64,000 nt of DNA from Streptomyces abyssalis (GCF_001751365.1 NZ_LJGT01000040.1:1035696-1099695), one strand, 5' to 3'; shown: positions 33,745 to 42,697, numbered from the stretch's first letter. A program made the numbers and translations. Notes: generated from the letters alone by a model not told the origin.

Positions 33745-33982
33745 GACAGGCAGGGCCCGGTGGGACGGGCGAGGCATGCGAGAGCAGCGCTCTGCACTGA
33801 GAGCGGTGCTACAGAACGGAAGTTGCTCTCCGCCGGGCGCCGAAACCGCTTGCGGCACCGCGTCTCCGGGACGTTTCCGCTGCGTACACGGCAGGTGCCC
33901 GAGTGAAGAATCTGCGCCGACAAGGGCGGACGGAAGGGACGTAAGCGCTCTTCACGGCCCGTCGCCCTCTAGCCAAGGCCGA

Positions 33983-33988
33983 TAGCCT
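33983..33988 (+). promoter_or_regulatory. Putative -10 box (TAGCCT) for metF
   Basis: TAGCCT ends 6 nt before the metF ATG and no ribosome site lies between, suggesting a leaderless transcript. Confidence 0.45.
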
Positions 33989-33994
33989 GCAAGC

Positions 33995-34912
33995 ATGGCC
34001 ATCGGTATCTCAGCTACCAGGACAGACAGCACGACGACTGTGCGTGAGCTCCTCGCGACGGGGAAGCCCTCGTACTCCTTCGAGTTCTTCGCCCCGAAGA
34101 CCGAGAAGGGCGAGCGCTCGCTGTGGAACGCCCTGCGGCGGATCGAAGCGGTATCACCGACCTTCGTTTCCGTGACCTACGGAGCGGGAGGCTCCTCGCG
34201 GGAGGGCACCGTACGGAACACCGAGCGGATCGCCAACGAGACGACGCTCACCCCCGTCGCACACCTCACCGCCGTCAATCACTCCAGGGCGGAACTGCGC
34301 AACGTCATCGGCCAGTACGCGGACGCGGGCATCCGGAACGTGCTCGCGATCAGGGGCGACCCTCCCGGTGACCCGATGGGCGAGTGGATCAGGCACCCCG
34401 AGGGCCTCACCTACGCCTCCGAACTCGTCGAGCTGATCAAGGAGTCGGGGGACTTCTGCGTGGGCGTGGCGGCCTTCCCCGAGATGCACCCGCGCTCCGA
34501 CGACTGGGACACCGACGTGCGCCACTTCGCCGCCAAGTGCCGCGCAGGCGCCGACTACGCGATCACGCAGATGTTCTTCCGGGCCGAGGACTACCTCCGG
34601 CTGCGGGACAGCGCGGTGGCAGCCGGTTGCGAGACCCCGATCATCCCGGAGATCATCCCGGTCACCAACGTGAAGCAGATCGAGACGTTCGCACAGCTGA
34701 GCAACGCGACGATTCCGGGCGAACTGGCGGACCGGCTCCGGGCGGTCGAAGACGATCCGGCGGCGGTACGCTCGGTCGGGATCGAGTACGCGACGGAGAT
34801 GTGTGCGACGCTGATGGCCGAAGACGTCCCGGGACTTCACTTCATTACGCTCAACAACTCCACGGCAACGTTGGAAATCCATCAGAATCTTGGTCTCCAC
34901 AACCGACCCTGA
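33995..34912 (+). CDS. metF: Methylenetetrahydrofolate reductase
   Basis: A 305-residue FAD enzyme reducing 5,10-methylene- to 5-methyl-tetrahydrofolate for methionine synthesis. Family blocks: YSFEFFAPKTEKGE, PTFVSVTYGAGGSSREGT, HLTAVNHSR, NVLAIRGDPPGDPMGEW, FCVGVAAFPEMHPRS, YAITQMFF (FAD and folate site) and IPEIIPVTNVKQI. Length matches bacterial MetF without a regulatory domain. The start codon is 6 nt downstream of a TAGCCT box. It lies in a short same-strand run after thiE; I saw no S-box or cobalamin element upstream. Confidence 0.96.
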   Translation: MAIGISATRTDSTTTVRELLATGKPSYSFEFFAPKTEKGERSLWNALRRIEAVSPTFVSVTYGAGGSSREGTVRNTERIANETTLTPVAHLTAVNHSRAELRNVIGQYADAGIRNVLAIRGDPPGDPMGEWIRHPEGLTYASELVELIKESGDFCVGVAAFPEMHPRSDDWDTDVRHFAAKCRAGADYAITQMFFRAEDYLRLRDSAVAAGCETPIIPEIIPVTNVKQIETFAQLSNATIPGELADRLRAVEDDPAAVRSVGIEYATEMCATLMAEDVPGLHFITLNNSTATLEIHQNLGLHNRP

Positions 34913-34951
34913 GCCGAAGTAGCCGGCCGAGGCAGTGAGAAGGGGGCGCAC

Positions 34952-36385
34952 ATGGGCTGGACAGTCCTCTATATCGCGTTCGGCGTCGTCGCGCTGTGGC
35001 TGCTGGGCGAGGTGCTCCTGCAGTACAAGGCGCGGCTGCGCTGGCGAGTGCTGGCCTTCACCGGCTTTCTGTGCGTCGTGGCGGGGGCGCTGATCCCCTC
35101 GGTCGTCGTGATCGGCATCGGGATCGCCGCCTTCGCCACGGGCCAGACCTTCGTGACGCTCTCCTACCGCCGGGGCTTCGTGGCGGGCTGGGCACTCACC
35201 GGAGTGCCGGGCGTCAGCCGCCGCCGTGAAGAGCCGGAGCCCGAGGCCGAACTCGGTCCGGCCCCCGCGTTCGACGCCATGGACGCGCCCGAGCCCGTAC
35301 CGGCCCTGACGGCGTCCGGTGGCTACGGCTCGAACGGGTTCCAGCAGAACGGCCTGGAGCAGAACGGCTACGACACCGCCGGTTTCGCCGCCGTGGACTC
35401 GATGAGCGCGCCGAGCGGCTTCAGCAGCCCGAACGGCTACGACAGAACCGGGTTCGGCGGCATGGACCCGATGAGCACCCAGGGCGGCTTCAGCAGCCCG
35501 AACGGCCTTGGCACGAGCGGGAACCGCTACGACAACCCGAACGGCTTCGGCACGAACGGCAACGGCTACGACACGGCCGCATTCGCCGGCGCCGGTCCCA
35601 ACGGGTCCGCGCCCAGCGGCGCCGGCCCCAACGGCTTCGACGCGACACAGGCGTTCAGCCCGTTCAGCCCCGAGACCGACGGCTACCAGACGGGCGCTTT
35701 CCCCCCGGCGAACGGCGGTTACGGACCGCAGGACAACGGCCAGCAGCAGGTCCCCGTCTACCAGCCGGGCCCGCTGCCGGACGAGACCGGCGAGTTCATG
35801 CCCGGCGGCTACGGCGGCTACGGCTACCCGGGCCCCGTGCAACCGGGCCCCGTGCAACAGCCCGGCATATACCAGGAGTTCGGCGGCCAGCAGTACGGCG
35901 GCGGGTTCTCCGACCCGTACGCGGCCTTCGACGCGGGCGGGGCACCGCCCCCGGGCGGCCCCTCCTACGACTCGTACGGCGGCTACGGCGGTTACGACGC
36001 CCCCGCCTACAACGGCTACGACGCCGGCGGCTACGGCGGTGGCGGCTTCGGCGACCAGCAGGGCTACGGCCCCCAGCAGTCCCCGTACGGGATCTCCGAC
36101 ACCTTCGGCGGAGGCGGCGGCCTGGGTGCGGGCGGTTCGGGCGCCGACGCCTACGGGTCCATGTACGGCAACGGCGAGACGTACGCCGACGGCCAGTCCT
36201 ACTTCCCGCAGGCCCCGACGGGCGGTGCGGGCGCCTGGGTACCGCAGCAGCGCGACCCGAACGACCCGATGCAGCAGGAGCAGTACCCCTACCAGGACGA
36301 CCCGTACGGCTACGGACCTCAGGGCCAGGGCAACGGCTACGGAGTCGGCAACGGGTACGGCGCGGGGAACGGCTACTACTACTGA
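34952..36385 (+). CDS. Membrane protein with long Gly/Tyr/Asn-rich low-complexity tail
   Basis: A 477-residue protein of unknown function. Residues 1-80 contain two to three transmembrane helices (WTVLYIAFGVVALWLLGEVL and VLAFTGFLCVVAGALIPSVV...GIAAFATG). From about residue 95 to the end it is a disordered tail extremely rich in Gly, Tyr, Asn, Gln and Pro, with imperfect units such as NGYDTAGF, GFSSPNG and YGGYGG, finishing NGYGAGNGYYY. Such prion-like tails can phase-separate or self-associate in other proteins; that is inference. The ATG follows GAGAAGGGGG, 40 bp after metF, so co-transcription is possible. The two genes end toward the convergent CrtI-like gene. Confidence 0.75.
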   Translation: MGWTVLYIAFGVVALWLLGEVLLQYKARLRWRVLAFTGFLCVVAGALIPSVVVIGIGIAAFATGQTFVTLSYRRGFVAGWALTGVPGVSRRREEPEPEAELGPAPAFDAMDAPEPVPALTASGGYGSNGFQQNGLEQNGYDTAGFAAVDSMSAPSGFSSPNGYDRTGFGGMDPMSTQGGFSSPNGLGTSGNRYDNPNGFGTNGNGYDTAAFAGAGPNGSAPSGAGPNGFDATQAFSPFSPETDGYQTGAFPPANGGYGPQDNGQQQVPVYQPGPLPDETGEFMPGGYGGYGYPGPVQPGPVQQPGIYQEFGGQQYGGGFSDPYAAFDAGGAPPPGGPSYDSYGGYGGYDAPAYNGYDAGGYGGGGFGDQQGYGPQQSPYGISDTFGGGGGLGAGGSGADAYGSMYGNGETYADGQSYFPQAPTGGAGAWVPQQRDPNDPMQQEQYPYQDDPYGYGPQGQGNGYGVGNGYGAGNGYYY

Positions 36386-36465
36386 CCGGCTGCTGCTGAC
36401 CGGCCACGGCCGGCAGCGCCTCCCGCCGGCCGTCCGTGGTCCCGCCACGCGGCCGCACAGCCCGC

Positions 36466-38001
36466 TCAGTGCGAGCCGCGCCAGTCGTCGCCCTCCACGA
36501 TCAGTCCGGCCACCAGTGCGCCGGACATTCCCGCGTGTGCGGCACCGCCGCCCGGGTGCGCCCAGCCGCCGGCGCGGTAAAGCCCCTTCGTCGCCGTCCT
36601 GTTGGGCGGGCGCACATCCACCGCTCCGGCGTCCTGCCGGGACCACCCGGCGCGGCCTCCGCGGCCACCGCTGCTCCCGCCGCCGTACGGTCCGGCGAGC
36701 ACCGGTGCCGGCACCAGGCCGCCCGGCGCCCCCGTTTCCGCCTCGACGTCCCGGGGCGTACGCACCTCCCGCCACAGCACGCGTCCGCCCAGGCCCAGTC
36801 CGGCCGCGTCGGCCGCGGCCGTGAGCCGGTCGGCGAGCCGCGAAGCGTCGTCCTCACCGCGGATCTCGTCCGGTGCGACCGGGACCGACAGCACGGCGGT
36901 CTCGTGCCCGGCGCCGGGACGGAGGCCGGGATCGTCAGGACGCAGCACCGTCAGCGGCTGCCCGGGCGCGTCCTCGCGGTGCACGACGGTGCGGTGCACG
37001 GTCTCCGCGGGCCTCCCGCCGCGCAGCGCGAGCAGCACGGTGACACGCGACCGTGCGGGGGCCGCGGGCGTCGCCGTCACCGGGTCCGCTCCGGCCGCCT
37101 CTCCCGGTACGCGGGCGCCGCCCACGACGACGCTGTCCGCGGGGACTTCGGGCTCCCCGGCCGGTTTCACGCCCACCGCTCTGCCGTTCTTCTCCAGGAC
37201 GTCGACGACCTCGCAGCCGAAGCGGAAGTCCACCTTGCGCTCCATGCAGCGCGTGTACAGGGCCTCGGCGAGGGCCCGCATCCCGCCGCGCACGTACCAG
37301 CTGCCGAAGGTGTGCTCCATGTACGCGAGTACGGCCGCACCGGCCGGCGCCGACCGCGGGTCCAGGCCGTAGGCCCATGCGCAGCTGTTCAGCATGGACA
37401 CCAGGCGCGGGTCGCGCAGTTCGACTGCGGCGGCGTCGGCGAGTGCGGGGGTGCGGCGGCGCAGCAGCCCCTTGGCGCGCAGCGCGGGATGCCTGGAGCG
37501 CAACGCTGGATAGGGGTCGTGGGCGAGGGTCTCGCGCAGTGCCGGGACGCCGTCCTCGGTCAGCGGCTCCTCCAGGAGCGGTCGCCTCGTGGCGTCCCAG
37601 ACGGTACGGGCGCGGGCGAGCATGTCCGTCCAGCGCTCGCCCGCGCCCGCACCGAACGCCTCGTCGAGGGCCGCGAGGACTCCCGCGCGGGAGCCGGAGG
37701 GCAGCGAGACGGCGGTGCCGCCGGGGAAGACGTGCCGGACGGCCGGATCGAGGCGTACGAGGTCCAGGCGGTCCTCGAGCTTCTCCCTGCCGGTCTTGAC
37801 GAACAGGTCGCGGTAGACGGCCGGCAGGTGCAGAATCCCGGGGCCGGTGTCGAAGCGGAAGCCGTCCCGTTCGTAGCGCCGGACGCCGCCGCCGTAGGTC
37901 TCCGTGCGCTCGTACACCGTCACCCGGTGCCCGGCCGTGGCGAGCCGCGCGGACGCCGCCATGGCGCCCAGTCCGGCGCCGATCACCGCAATGCGTGCCA
38001 T
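36466..38001 (-). CDS. CrtI/phytoene-desaturase-like FAD oxidoreductase
   Basis: A 511-residue flavoprotein. The N-terminal dinucleotide fold is AVIGAGLGAMAASARLATAG followed by the CrtI-type YERTETYGGGVRRY and FDTGPGILHLP. The C-terminal FAD signature is LYRAGGWAHPGGGAAHAGMS. Between are weakly conserved helices. CrtI-type enzymes desaturate or isomerise carotenoids, but no phytoene synthase or other carotenoid gene is nearby, so the substrate may be different; many Streptomyces have this orphan homologue. ATG 38001 lies 8 nt after a TAAAGT box (minus strand), again suggesting a leaderless mRNA. Confidence 0.84.
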   Translation of the reverse strand: MARIAVIGAGLGAMAASARLATAGHRVTVYERTETYGGGVRRYERDGFRFDTGPGILHLPAVYRDLFVKTGREKLEDRLDLVRLDPAVRHVFPGGTAVSLPSGSRAGVLAALDEAFGAGAGERWTDMLARARTVWDATRRPLLEEPLTEDGVPALRETLAHDPYPALRSRHPALRAKGLLRRRTPALADAAAVELRDPRLVSMLNSCAWAYGLDPRSAPAGAAVLAYMEHTFGSWYVRGGMRALAEALYTRCMERKVDFRFGCEVVDVLEKNGRAVGVKPAGEPEVPADSVVVGGARVPGEAAGADPVTATPAAPARSRVTVLLALRGGRPAETVHRTVVHREDAPGQPLTVLRPDDPGLRPGAGHETAVLSVPVAPDEIRGEDDASRLADRLTAAADAAGLGLGGRVLWREVRTPRDVEAETGAPGGLVPAPVLAGPYGGGSSGGRGGRAGWSRQDAGAVDVRPPNRTATKGLYRAGGWAHPGGGAAHAGMSGALVAGLIVEGDDWRGSH

Positions 38002-38009
38002 GACGGGGG

Positions 38010-38015
38010 ACTTTA
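38010..38015 (-). promoter_or_regulatory. Putative -10 box (TAAAGT) for the CrtI-like gene
   Basis: On the minus strand TAAAGT is separated from the ATG by 8 nt. Confidence 0.42.
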
Positions 38016-38290
38016 GCCGGACGCGGGGCGGGCATTCGCGGCGGGCGGCGGGGCGCCGCCTGACACGGCGTCCATGTGAGCCGGGGCGCCGGAGCGCGCG
38101 GGCGCCGCCTGAGTGTTACGCCCCGGGGGCGGACCCTTACGGCTGAGTACGGCTACCTAGCCCGCCGGTTGAGTAGCACAGCGGATGGGCGAAGACCGCC
38201 GCTGACGGCAGAGTGATGCACGTGGCAAGGGAGCAACGCTCCGGCACCGCCGACACGGGGCGGCGGAACGGGGCGGCTCCCTTGCAAGGG

Positions 38291-38318
38291 GGACGCGGGG
38301 GCACGGGGCCCCGCGTCC
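38291..38318 (-). terminator. Terminator after the TetR/YhgE/ABC operon
   Basis: GGACGCGGGG (38291-38300) is an exact inverted match to CCCCGCGTCC (38309-38318). It lies 63 nt downstream of the TetR stop on the minus strand. Confidence 0.6.
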
Positions 38319-38380
38319 ATAACGGGGGTCGGGGGATACGGGGGAAGGCGTGCGCAGCCTCAGGACCGGGTGGTCATCGG

Positions 38381-38986
38381 CTACCGGGGCTGCGCACACC
38401 CTCCGACCCGGCCCTGCAGCAGCAGCGACAGCGCACCGTGAACGTCGTCGAGTGAACGCTCCGCCTGGAAAGCCTTCCAGTCGAGGGCCGCCACCAGCAC
38501 CATGCCGACCAGCGCCGCCGCGGTCAGCGTGACGTCGATGTCGCCGCTCAGCTCGCCCTCCTCCACACCCGCCCGCAGCTCCCGCTCCACGACTGCGACG
38601 GCTTCCCTGCGGACGACCAGCAAGGTCGAGTTCCACGCCCTGTTGGTGCGCCACAGTTCCGCGACGTAGAGCCGCGTGAAGGCCGGATAGCGGTCGATGA
38701 AGACCAGCCCGGCGCGGACCATCGCGTCGAGGGCGTCGACGTGGCTGCCGCCCGCCTCCGCTGCGGACGCGGCCGCGTCGCGCAGATCCGCCGTCAGCAA
38801 CTCCACGCCGTGCCGCAGCAGTTCTTCGAACAGCTCGCTCTTGCTGGAGAAGTTGTAGTAGACGGTCCCCTTGGCGACGCCGGCGTGCTCGGCGATCTCC
38901 TCCACCGTGGTCGCGGAGAAGCCCTGTTCGGCGATGAGGGTCACGGCCGCCTGGAACAGCTTCTCGCGGGTGGCGAGGCGGCTCAC
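38381..38986 (-). CDS. TetR-family transcriptional regulator
   Basis: A 201-residue one-component repressor. The N-terminal helix-turn-helix is TREKLFQAAVTLIAEQGFSA followed by TTVEEIAEHAGVAKGTVYYN. The C-terminal helical domain binds an unknown ligand. The GTG at 38986 overlaps the stop codon of the upstream YhgE-type gene as GTGA, so it is the third gene of an operon; an in-frame extension into the YhgE gene is rejected. A palindrome ACTGACTGGTCAGT at 41879-41892, at the head of the operon, is a likely operator, so the regulator probably represses its own operon and responds to the compound the membrane partner handles. Confidence 0.88.
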   Translation of the reverse strand: MSRLATREKLFQAAVTLIAEQGFSATTVEEIAEHAGVAKGTVYYNFSSKSELFEELLRHGVELLTADLRDAAASAAEAGGSHVDALDAMVRAGLVFIDRYPAFTRLYVAELWRTNRAWNSTLLVVRREAVAVVERELRAGVEEGELSGDIDVTLTAAALVGMVLVAALDWKAFQAERSLDDVHGALSLLLQGRVGGCAQPR

Positions 38987-41064
38987 AGCGCGATCTCCGG
39001 GTGCAGGCGGTCCACCGTCCACACCTGTCTGCGGTGCGCCGTGAGCGCCGTCAGCGCGAGTGCCCCCGCGGTGAAGGCCAGCAGTACGAGGCAGGCCTGC
39101 CACACCGGCCACAGACCGCCGCCCGTGATGAGGTGCCGCAGCCCCTCCACGACGTAACTCATGGGCAGGAAGGGATGGATGGCGTTGAAGAAGTCAGGGC
39201 TGGTCTGTATCGGATACGTGCCGCCCGCCGACGTCAGCTGGAGCATCAGCGCCGCCAGCACGAGGACGCGGCCGGCCGGGCCGAACCGGGCGCCCAGGAA
39301 CTGCACGATCGCCGTGAAGCAGAGCGTCACCAGCAGCAGGAAGCCGACCGTGCCTGCTCCTTGGGCGAGCCTGAGCCCCAGCCCCCAGTGCAGCACGCTC
39401 AGCAGAGCCCCCGCCTGCAGTGCACCTATCGCGGCGACGGGCAGCCAACCGGCCAGCGTGATGCGGACGGCGGGCGCGCCCGCCGCGAGTGCGCGTCTGT
39501 TGAGCGGCTGCAGCAGCATGTACGCGATCATCGCACCGACCCAGAGCGCGAGCGGGATGAAGTACGGCGCGAACCCCGTGCCGTAGTTGGCCGCGGGATG
39601 CGCGTTGGTGGAGGAGAGACCGACGGGGTCGGCCATCACGCCCGTACGGTCGTCACGCTCCTGCTTGCCGTAGTCGGGGATCTTCTTCACGCCGTCGTGC
39701 AGCCCGCCGGACAGCTGCGACGAGCCGTCCGCGAGCTTGTACATCCCGCCGTCGAGCGTGCCTGCGCCCTTCGCCAGCTTGCCGACGCCCGCGTCGAGGC
39801 CGGCGGCGCCCCTCTCGGCACTCGCAAGGCCGCTGTCCAGCCGGCCCGCGCCCGCGTGGACCTTCTGCGCGCCCTTGTTGAGCGCGTGTATCCGGGCCAC
39901 GGCCTTGTCGAGGTCTTTACCGAGGTGGGGGGCGCGGCCTGCGAGTGCGTTCGCGTGGCTGTGCAGGTCGTCGAGACTCTCACCCAGCCGGGTGAGGCCG
40001 TCCTGCTTCTTGATGACGTCGTTCACGTCCGCCGCGACGTCCGCCGCGGTGTCCGCGGCGTCCCTGGCCTTCTTCAACTGCGGGCATGAGGTGTCCAGTT
40101 CGACCGGTCCTTCGCACCGCGCGCGGTAGAGGGCGTCCAGGGTATCGGCGGCCTTGCGGGAGTCGGTCTCGGCCTTGCGCGCCGCGTCGGGCAGTTCGCG
40201 CAGGTTCTCCTTGAGCGTCTTGCTCGCACGGGCCACGTCGCGGGCGGCGGTGCCGATCTCGTCCCCGTGTTCGTCGAGGAACGGGCCCAGCTTGCCGGCC
40301 GCCTTGTCCGCCTTGTCGGAGAGCTTCTGCGTACCGTCGGCGACCCGCTTCGAGCCCTTCTCCAACTTGTCCGCACCGGCGTGCAGTTGCGAAGTGCCGT
40401 TCTTGAGCTTCCCGCTGCCGTGCTCGGCCTCGCCCAGGCCGCTCTTCAGCTCTCCGGCCCCCTTCTTGGCACGGCCGATGCCGTCGCCGAGGCGGTCCGC
40501 GCCGTCCGCCGCCTTCGCGGTCCGGTCGTGGAGAGTGGAGAAGGAGACGAAGATCCGGTCGTAGAAGCCGCGTGACGCCTTGCTGGAGGCGGAGGCCCGC
40601 ACCTCGGAGAAGACGGTGCGGGACATCTGCCCCACGACGTAGTTGCCCGCGTCGTTCGTACGCACCTTCAGGGCGCCGGTCCGCGGGTCGTCACCCGAAC
40701 TGGAGGCGATCCGCTCGCTGAAGTCGGAGGGCACGGTCAGCGACAGGTAGTAGCGGCCGTCCTCGACTCCCTCGCGGGCGTCCGCGGCGTCGGTCTCCTG
40801 CCAGTCGAAGGTGCCGCTCTCGTGCAGCCCTTCGGCGACGGAGTCACCGGCCGCGATCCGCTTTCCGTCCGCCCGGGCGCCCTTGTCCTCGTTGACGAGA
40901 GCGACGGGGACCTTGTCGAGGCGCTCGTACGGATTCCAGAACGACCAGAGGTACAGCGCCCCGTAGAGCAGCGGCAGAAGCAGCATGGCCGCCATCGCCG
41001 CACGCGGCAGCCGTCCCCTCCCGAACCGCTTGAGTTCAAGCGCGGCCAGTCTCGGCGAGCGCAT
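38983..41064 (-). CDS. YhgE/Pip-type membrane protein (ABC-2-like permease)
   Basis: A 693-residue membrane protein. One N-terminal transmembrane helix (MAAMLLLPLLYGALYLWSFW) is followed by an extracytoplasmic segment of about 450 residues, much of it heptad-like coiled coil built from GA/LG-rich repeats (for example KNGTSQLHAGADKLEKGSKR), and five or six C-terminal helices. This is the YhgE/phage infection protein and ABC-2 permease architecture, often adjacent to an ATPase. It overlaps the ATPase gene by 29 bp and the TetR gene by 4 bp, so all three are translated together. The exported or sensed molecule is unknown; export of lipids or toxic compounds is a reasonable guess. Confidence 0.85.
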   Translation of the reverse strand: MRSPRLAALELKRFGRGRLPRAAMAAMLLLPLLYGALYLWSFWNPYERLDKVPVALVNEDKGARADGKRIAAGDSVAEGLHESGTFDWQETDAADAREGVEDGRYYLSLTVPSDFSERIASSSGDDPRTGALKVRTNDAGNYVVGQMSRTVFSEVRASASSKASRGFYDRIFVSFSTLHDRTAKAADGADRLGDGIGRAKKGAGELKSGLGEAEHGSGKLKNGTSQLHAGADKLEKGSKRVADGTQKLSDKADKAAGKLGPFLDEHGDEIGTAARDVARASKTLKENLRELPDAARKAETDSRKAADTLDALYRARCEGPVELDTSCPQLKKARDAADTAADVAADVNDVIKKQDGLTRLGESLDDLHSHANALAGRAPHLGKDLDKAVARIHALNKGAQKVHAGAGRLDSGLASAERGAAGLDAGVGKLAKGAGTLDGGMYKLADGSSQLSGGLHDGVKKIPDYGKQERDDRTGVMADPVGLSSTNAHPAANYGTGFAPYFIPLALWVGAMIAYMLLQPLNRRALAAGAPAVRITLAGWLPVAAIGALQAGALLSVLHWGLGLRLAQGAGTVGFLLLVTLCFTAIVQFLGARFGPAGRVLVLAALMLQLTSAGGTYPIQTSPDFFNAIHPFLPMSYVVEGLRHLITGGGLWPVWQACLVLLAFTAGALALTALTAHRRQVWTVDRLHPEIAL

Positions 41065-41857
41065 CCGCTGCCTCCTTCCTCTCCTTGCCGGTTCCCGCGT
41101 ACTCCCTTGCCGGCGGGGGCTGTTGCCGCGTGCTCCCCGCCCCCGTACGGACGGCCACCGCCCCCGGCGGTGCCTCGCTGCACACGGCCAGCACCGTGAC
41201 GCCCGACGACGCGACCGAACGCAGCAGCGACCACGCCTGGTCCCGCTCGTCCCCCGAGAGCTTCAAGTCCACGTCGTCGACGCCGAGTACACGGGGCTCG
41301 CCGATCAGGGCGAGTGCGAGGGACAGCCGCAGTGATTCCAGACGTTCCAGGTCGCGTACGCGGGTACGGGGGCCCTTCGGCAGGTCGTCCAGGTCGAGAC
41401 CGGCGGCCCTCAGAGCGCGGTCGACGCGGTCGCGCGATGCCGCGGCACGCTCCCTGCGGGGACGCAGCAGCGCCCGCAGGGAACCGCCGAACCGCCGCTG
41501 CAGCAGCGTGCGTTCACGCAACTGCTCGGCGACCGACAGGGACGGTTCGAGGTCGGTGATTCCCGGCACGGCGGCCAGGGCGCTGATCCGGCGCACGGCG
41601 GCGAGCTGCCCGGGAAGCCGGCGCCCGTCCACGAGGGCGTGCCCCGCGGTCGCCTTCATGCGTCCGGTGAGCGCCAGCAGCAGACAGGTGCGTCCCGAGC
41701 CCGACGGGCCTTCCAGGGCGACGACCGAGCCGGGCGGCGCCTCGAAACGGATGCCGGCGAAGACCTGCCCCCGCGGACCGTCGAGCCCGAAGTCCTCTGC
41801 GGATATGCCGGGTTCGGTACGTCCGGCCCCACCGGAGTCGTGTGCGGTGTCGCCCAC
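41036..41857 (-). CDS. ABC-transporter-like ATPase with degenerate Walker A
   Basis: A 273-residue protein recognisable as an ABC ATPase: VVALEGPSGSGRTCLLLALT is the P-loop but has Arg in place of the invariant Lys. Walker B is PRVLGVDDVDL. The LSGGQ signature is eroded to RVRDLERLESLRLSLALALI, and no H-loop is clear. Catalytic activity is therefore doubtful, although Arg at this place is tolerated in a few families. The C-terminus is a charged tail. GTG 41857 follows GAGGGGTGG; a TTG 15 bp upstream is possible. It heads the YhgE/TetR operon and would be the permease partner. Confidence 0.78.
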   Translation of the reverse strand: MGDTAHDSGGAGRTEPGISAEDFGLDGPRGQVFAGIRFEAPPGSVVALEGPSGSGRTCLLLALTGRMKATAGHALVDGRRLPGQLAAVRRISALAAVPGITDLEPSLSVAEQLRERTLLQRRFGGSLRALLRPRRERAAASRDRVDRALRAAGLDLDDLPKGPRTRVRDLERLESLRLSLALALIGEPRVLGVDDVDLKLSGDERDQAWSLLRSVASSGVTVLAVCSEAPPGAVAVRTGAGSTRQQPPPAREYAGTGKERKEAADALAETGRA

Positions 41858-41878
41858 GAGTCCACCCCTCAAAATTGA

Positions 41879-41892
41879 ACTGACTGGTCAGT
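41879..41892. promoter_or_regulatory. Candidate TetR operator of the ABC/YhgE/TetR operon
   Basis: ACTGAC at 41879-41884 and GTCAGT at 41887-41892 form a perfect 6-bp inverted repeat with a 2-bp gap. It sits 22 bp upstream of the ATPase start, inside an AT-rich patch, where it would overlap the promoter. Confidence 0.6.
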
Positions 41893-42088
41893 CTAAAAGG
41901 TACAGCACGGTGCCGGGGGTCCTGTGCCGGCCCCCGGTGCACTTCGCCGTCTCGGTCCGCACAACCGGAAGGCGACCGTCTGTACAGGGCGTCTGTGCAG
42001 GTCGGACCGGATTGTCAGTGGTGTGCCTCACGATGTGTACATGCGCCGGTTCATTCGGAAGTCGGACGACGACAGGAGGTTGGTTCCC

Positions 42089-42697
42089 GTGCAGCGACCC
42101 TCTCGGGGAGCGCCCCCGAACTCCCCGCCGGCAAGCGATGTCCATCCCGTGCTGCGCCGCGCGGCCGCGCCGCCCGCCGCCCTCGACCTGCTCGCACAGG
42201 CGCAGCACGGGCTGGACGAGGCCGCGGCCATGGAAACGGCCAACGAGCGGTTCGCCACCGCACATCTGGCCGCGCTGCGCACGGCCGCCGCCGTCCTGGC
42301 GGTCCGCGGGCGCCCGGAGAGCAGCGAGCGACGCAGGCGAGCCATAAGGAGCGCCTGGGAGGTGCTGCCGGAGGCCGCACCCGAACTGTCCGAGTGGAGC
42401 GTGCTGTTCGCCTCCGGGGCACGGAAGCGCGCTCGTGCCGAAGCCGGCATACAGGGCGCTGTCACCTGGCGTGAGGCCGACGACCTCGTCCGTGACACCG
42501 GGGTCTTTCTGCGGATGGTCGAGCGGATGCTCGTCTCGCAGCCCGCGCTGCCGCAGCCGCGCGTCGCCCCCGCCGACGACGGAATGACCGCCGGGAGCGC
42601 CTCCGTCACCACGGCGGAGCCGCAGACGGTGACGTCCACGGCCCGGATACGGCCGCCGCGAGCGCAGCCGGGTCACCGGCGGCCACGCGCCGGGTGA
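42089..42697 (+). CDS. SAV_6107-type HEPN-domain protein
   Basis: A 202-residue helical protein. DVHPVLRRAAAPPAALDLLA, QAQHGLDEAAAMETANERFA and TAHLAALRTAAAVLAVRGRP match the Streptomyces HEPN family named after SAV_6107. HEPN domains are often RNA-cutting or toxin-like, but the R-x4-6-H catalytic motif is not clear to me here. The tail is Pro/Arg-rich. The GTG at 42089 is chosen because AGGAGG lies 9 nt upstream; an ATG at 42041 is in frame but lacks a ribosome site. It is divergent from the ABC/YhgE/TetR operon, which starts 230 bp away. No partner antitoxin is visible beside it. Confidence 0.7.
   Translation: MQRPSRGAPPNSPPASDVHPVLRRAAAPPAALDLLAQAQHGLDEAAAMETANERFATAHLAALRTAAAVLAVRGRPESSERRRRAIRSAWEVLPEAAPELSEWSVLFASGARKRARAEAGIQGAVTWREADDLVRDTGVFLRMVERMLVSQPALPQPRVAPADDGMTAGSASVTTAEPQTVTSTARIRPPRAQPGHRRPRAG

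Larger units (their letters stand above)
38002..38380. other. 379-bp gap: CrtI-like promoter and TetR-operon terminator
   Basis: The left end holds a TAAAGT -10 for the CrtI-like gene and the right part a 10-bp hairpin after the TetR gene. The middle (about 38105-38230) contains TTACGGCTGAGTACGGCTAC, a less GC-rich stretch I could not assign; no tRNA-like fold or reading frame is supported. Confidence 0.45.

Noticed and set aside
38105..38330. tRNA or structured RNA between the CrtI-like and TetR genes
   Set aside because: No T-loop consensus or cloverleaf; only a terminator-like hairpin is convincing.
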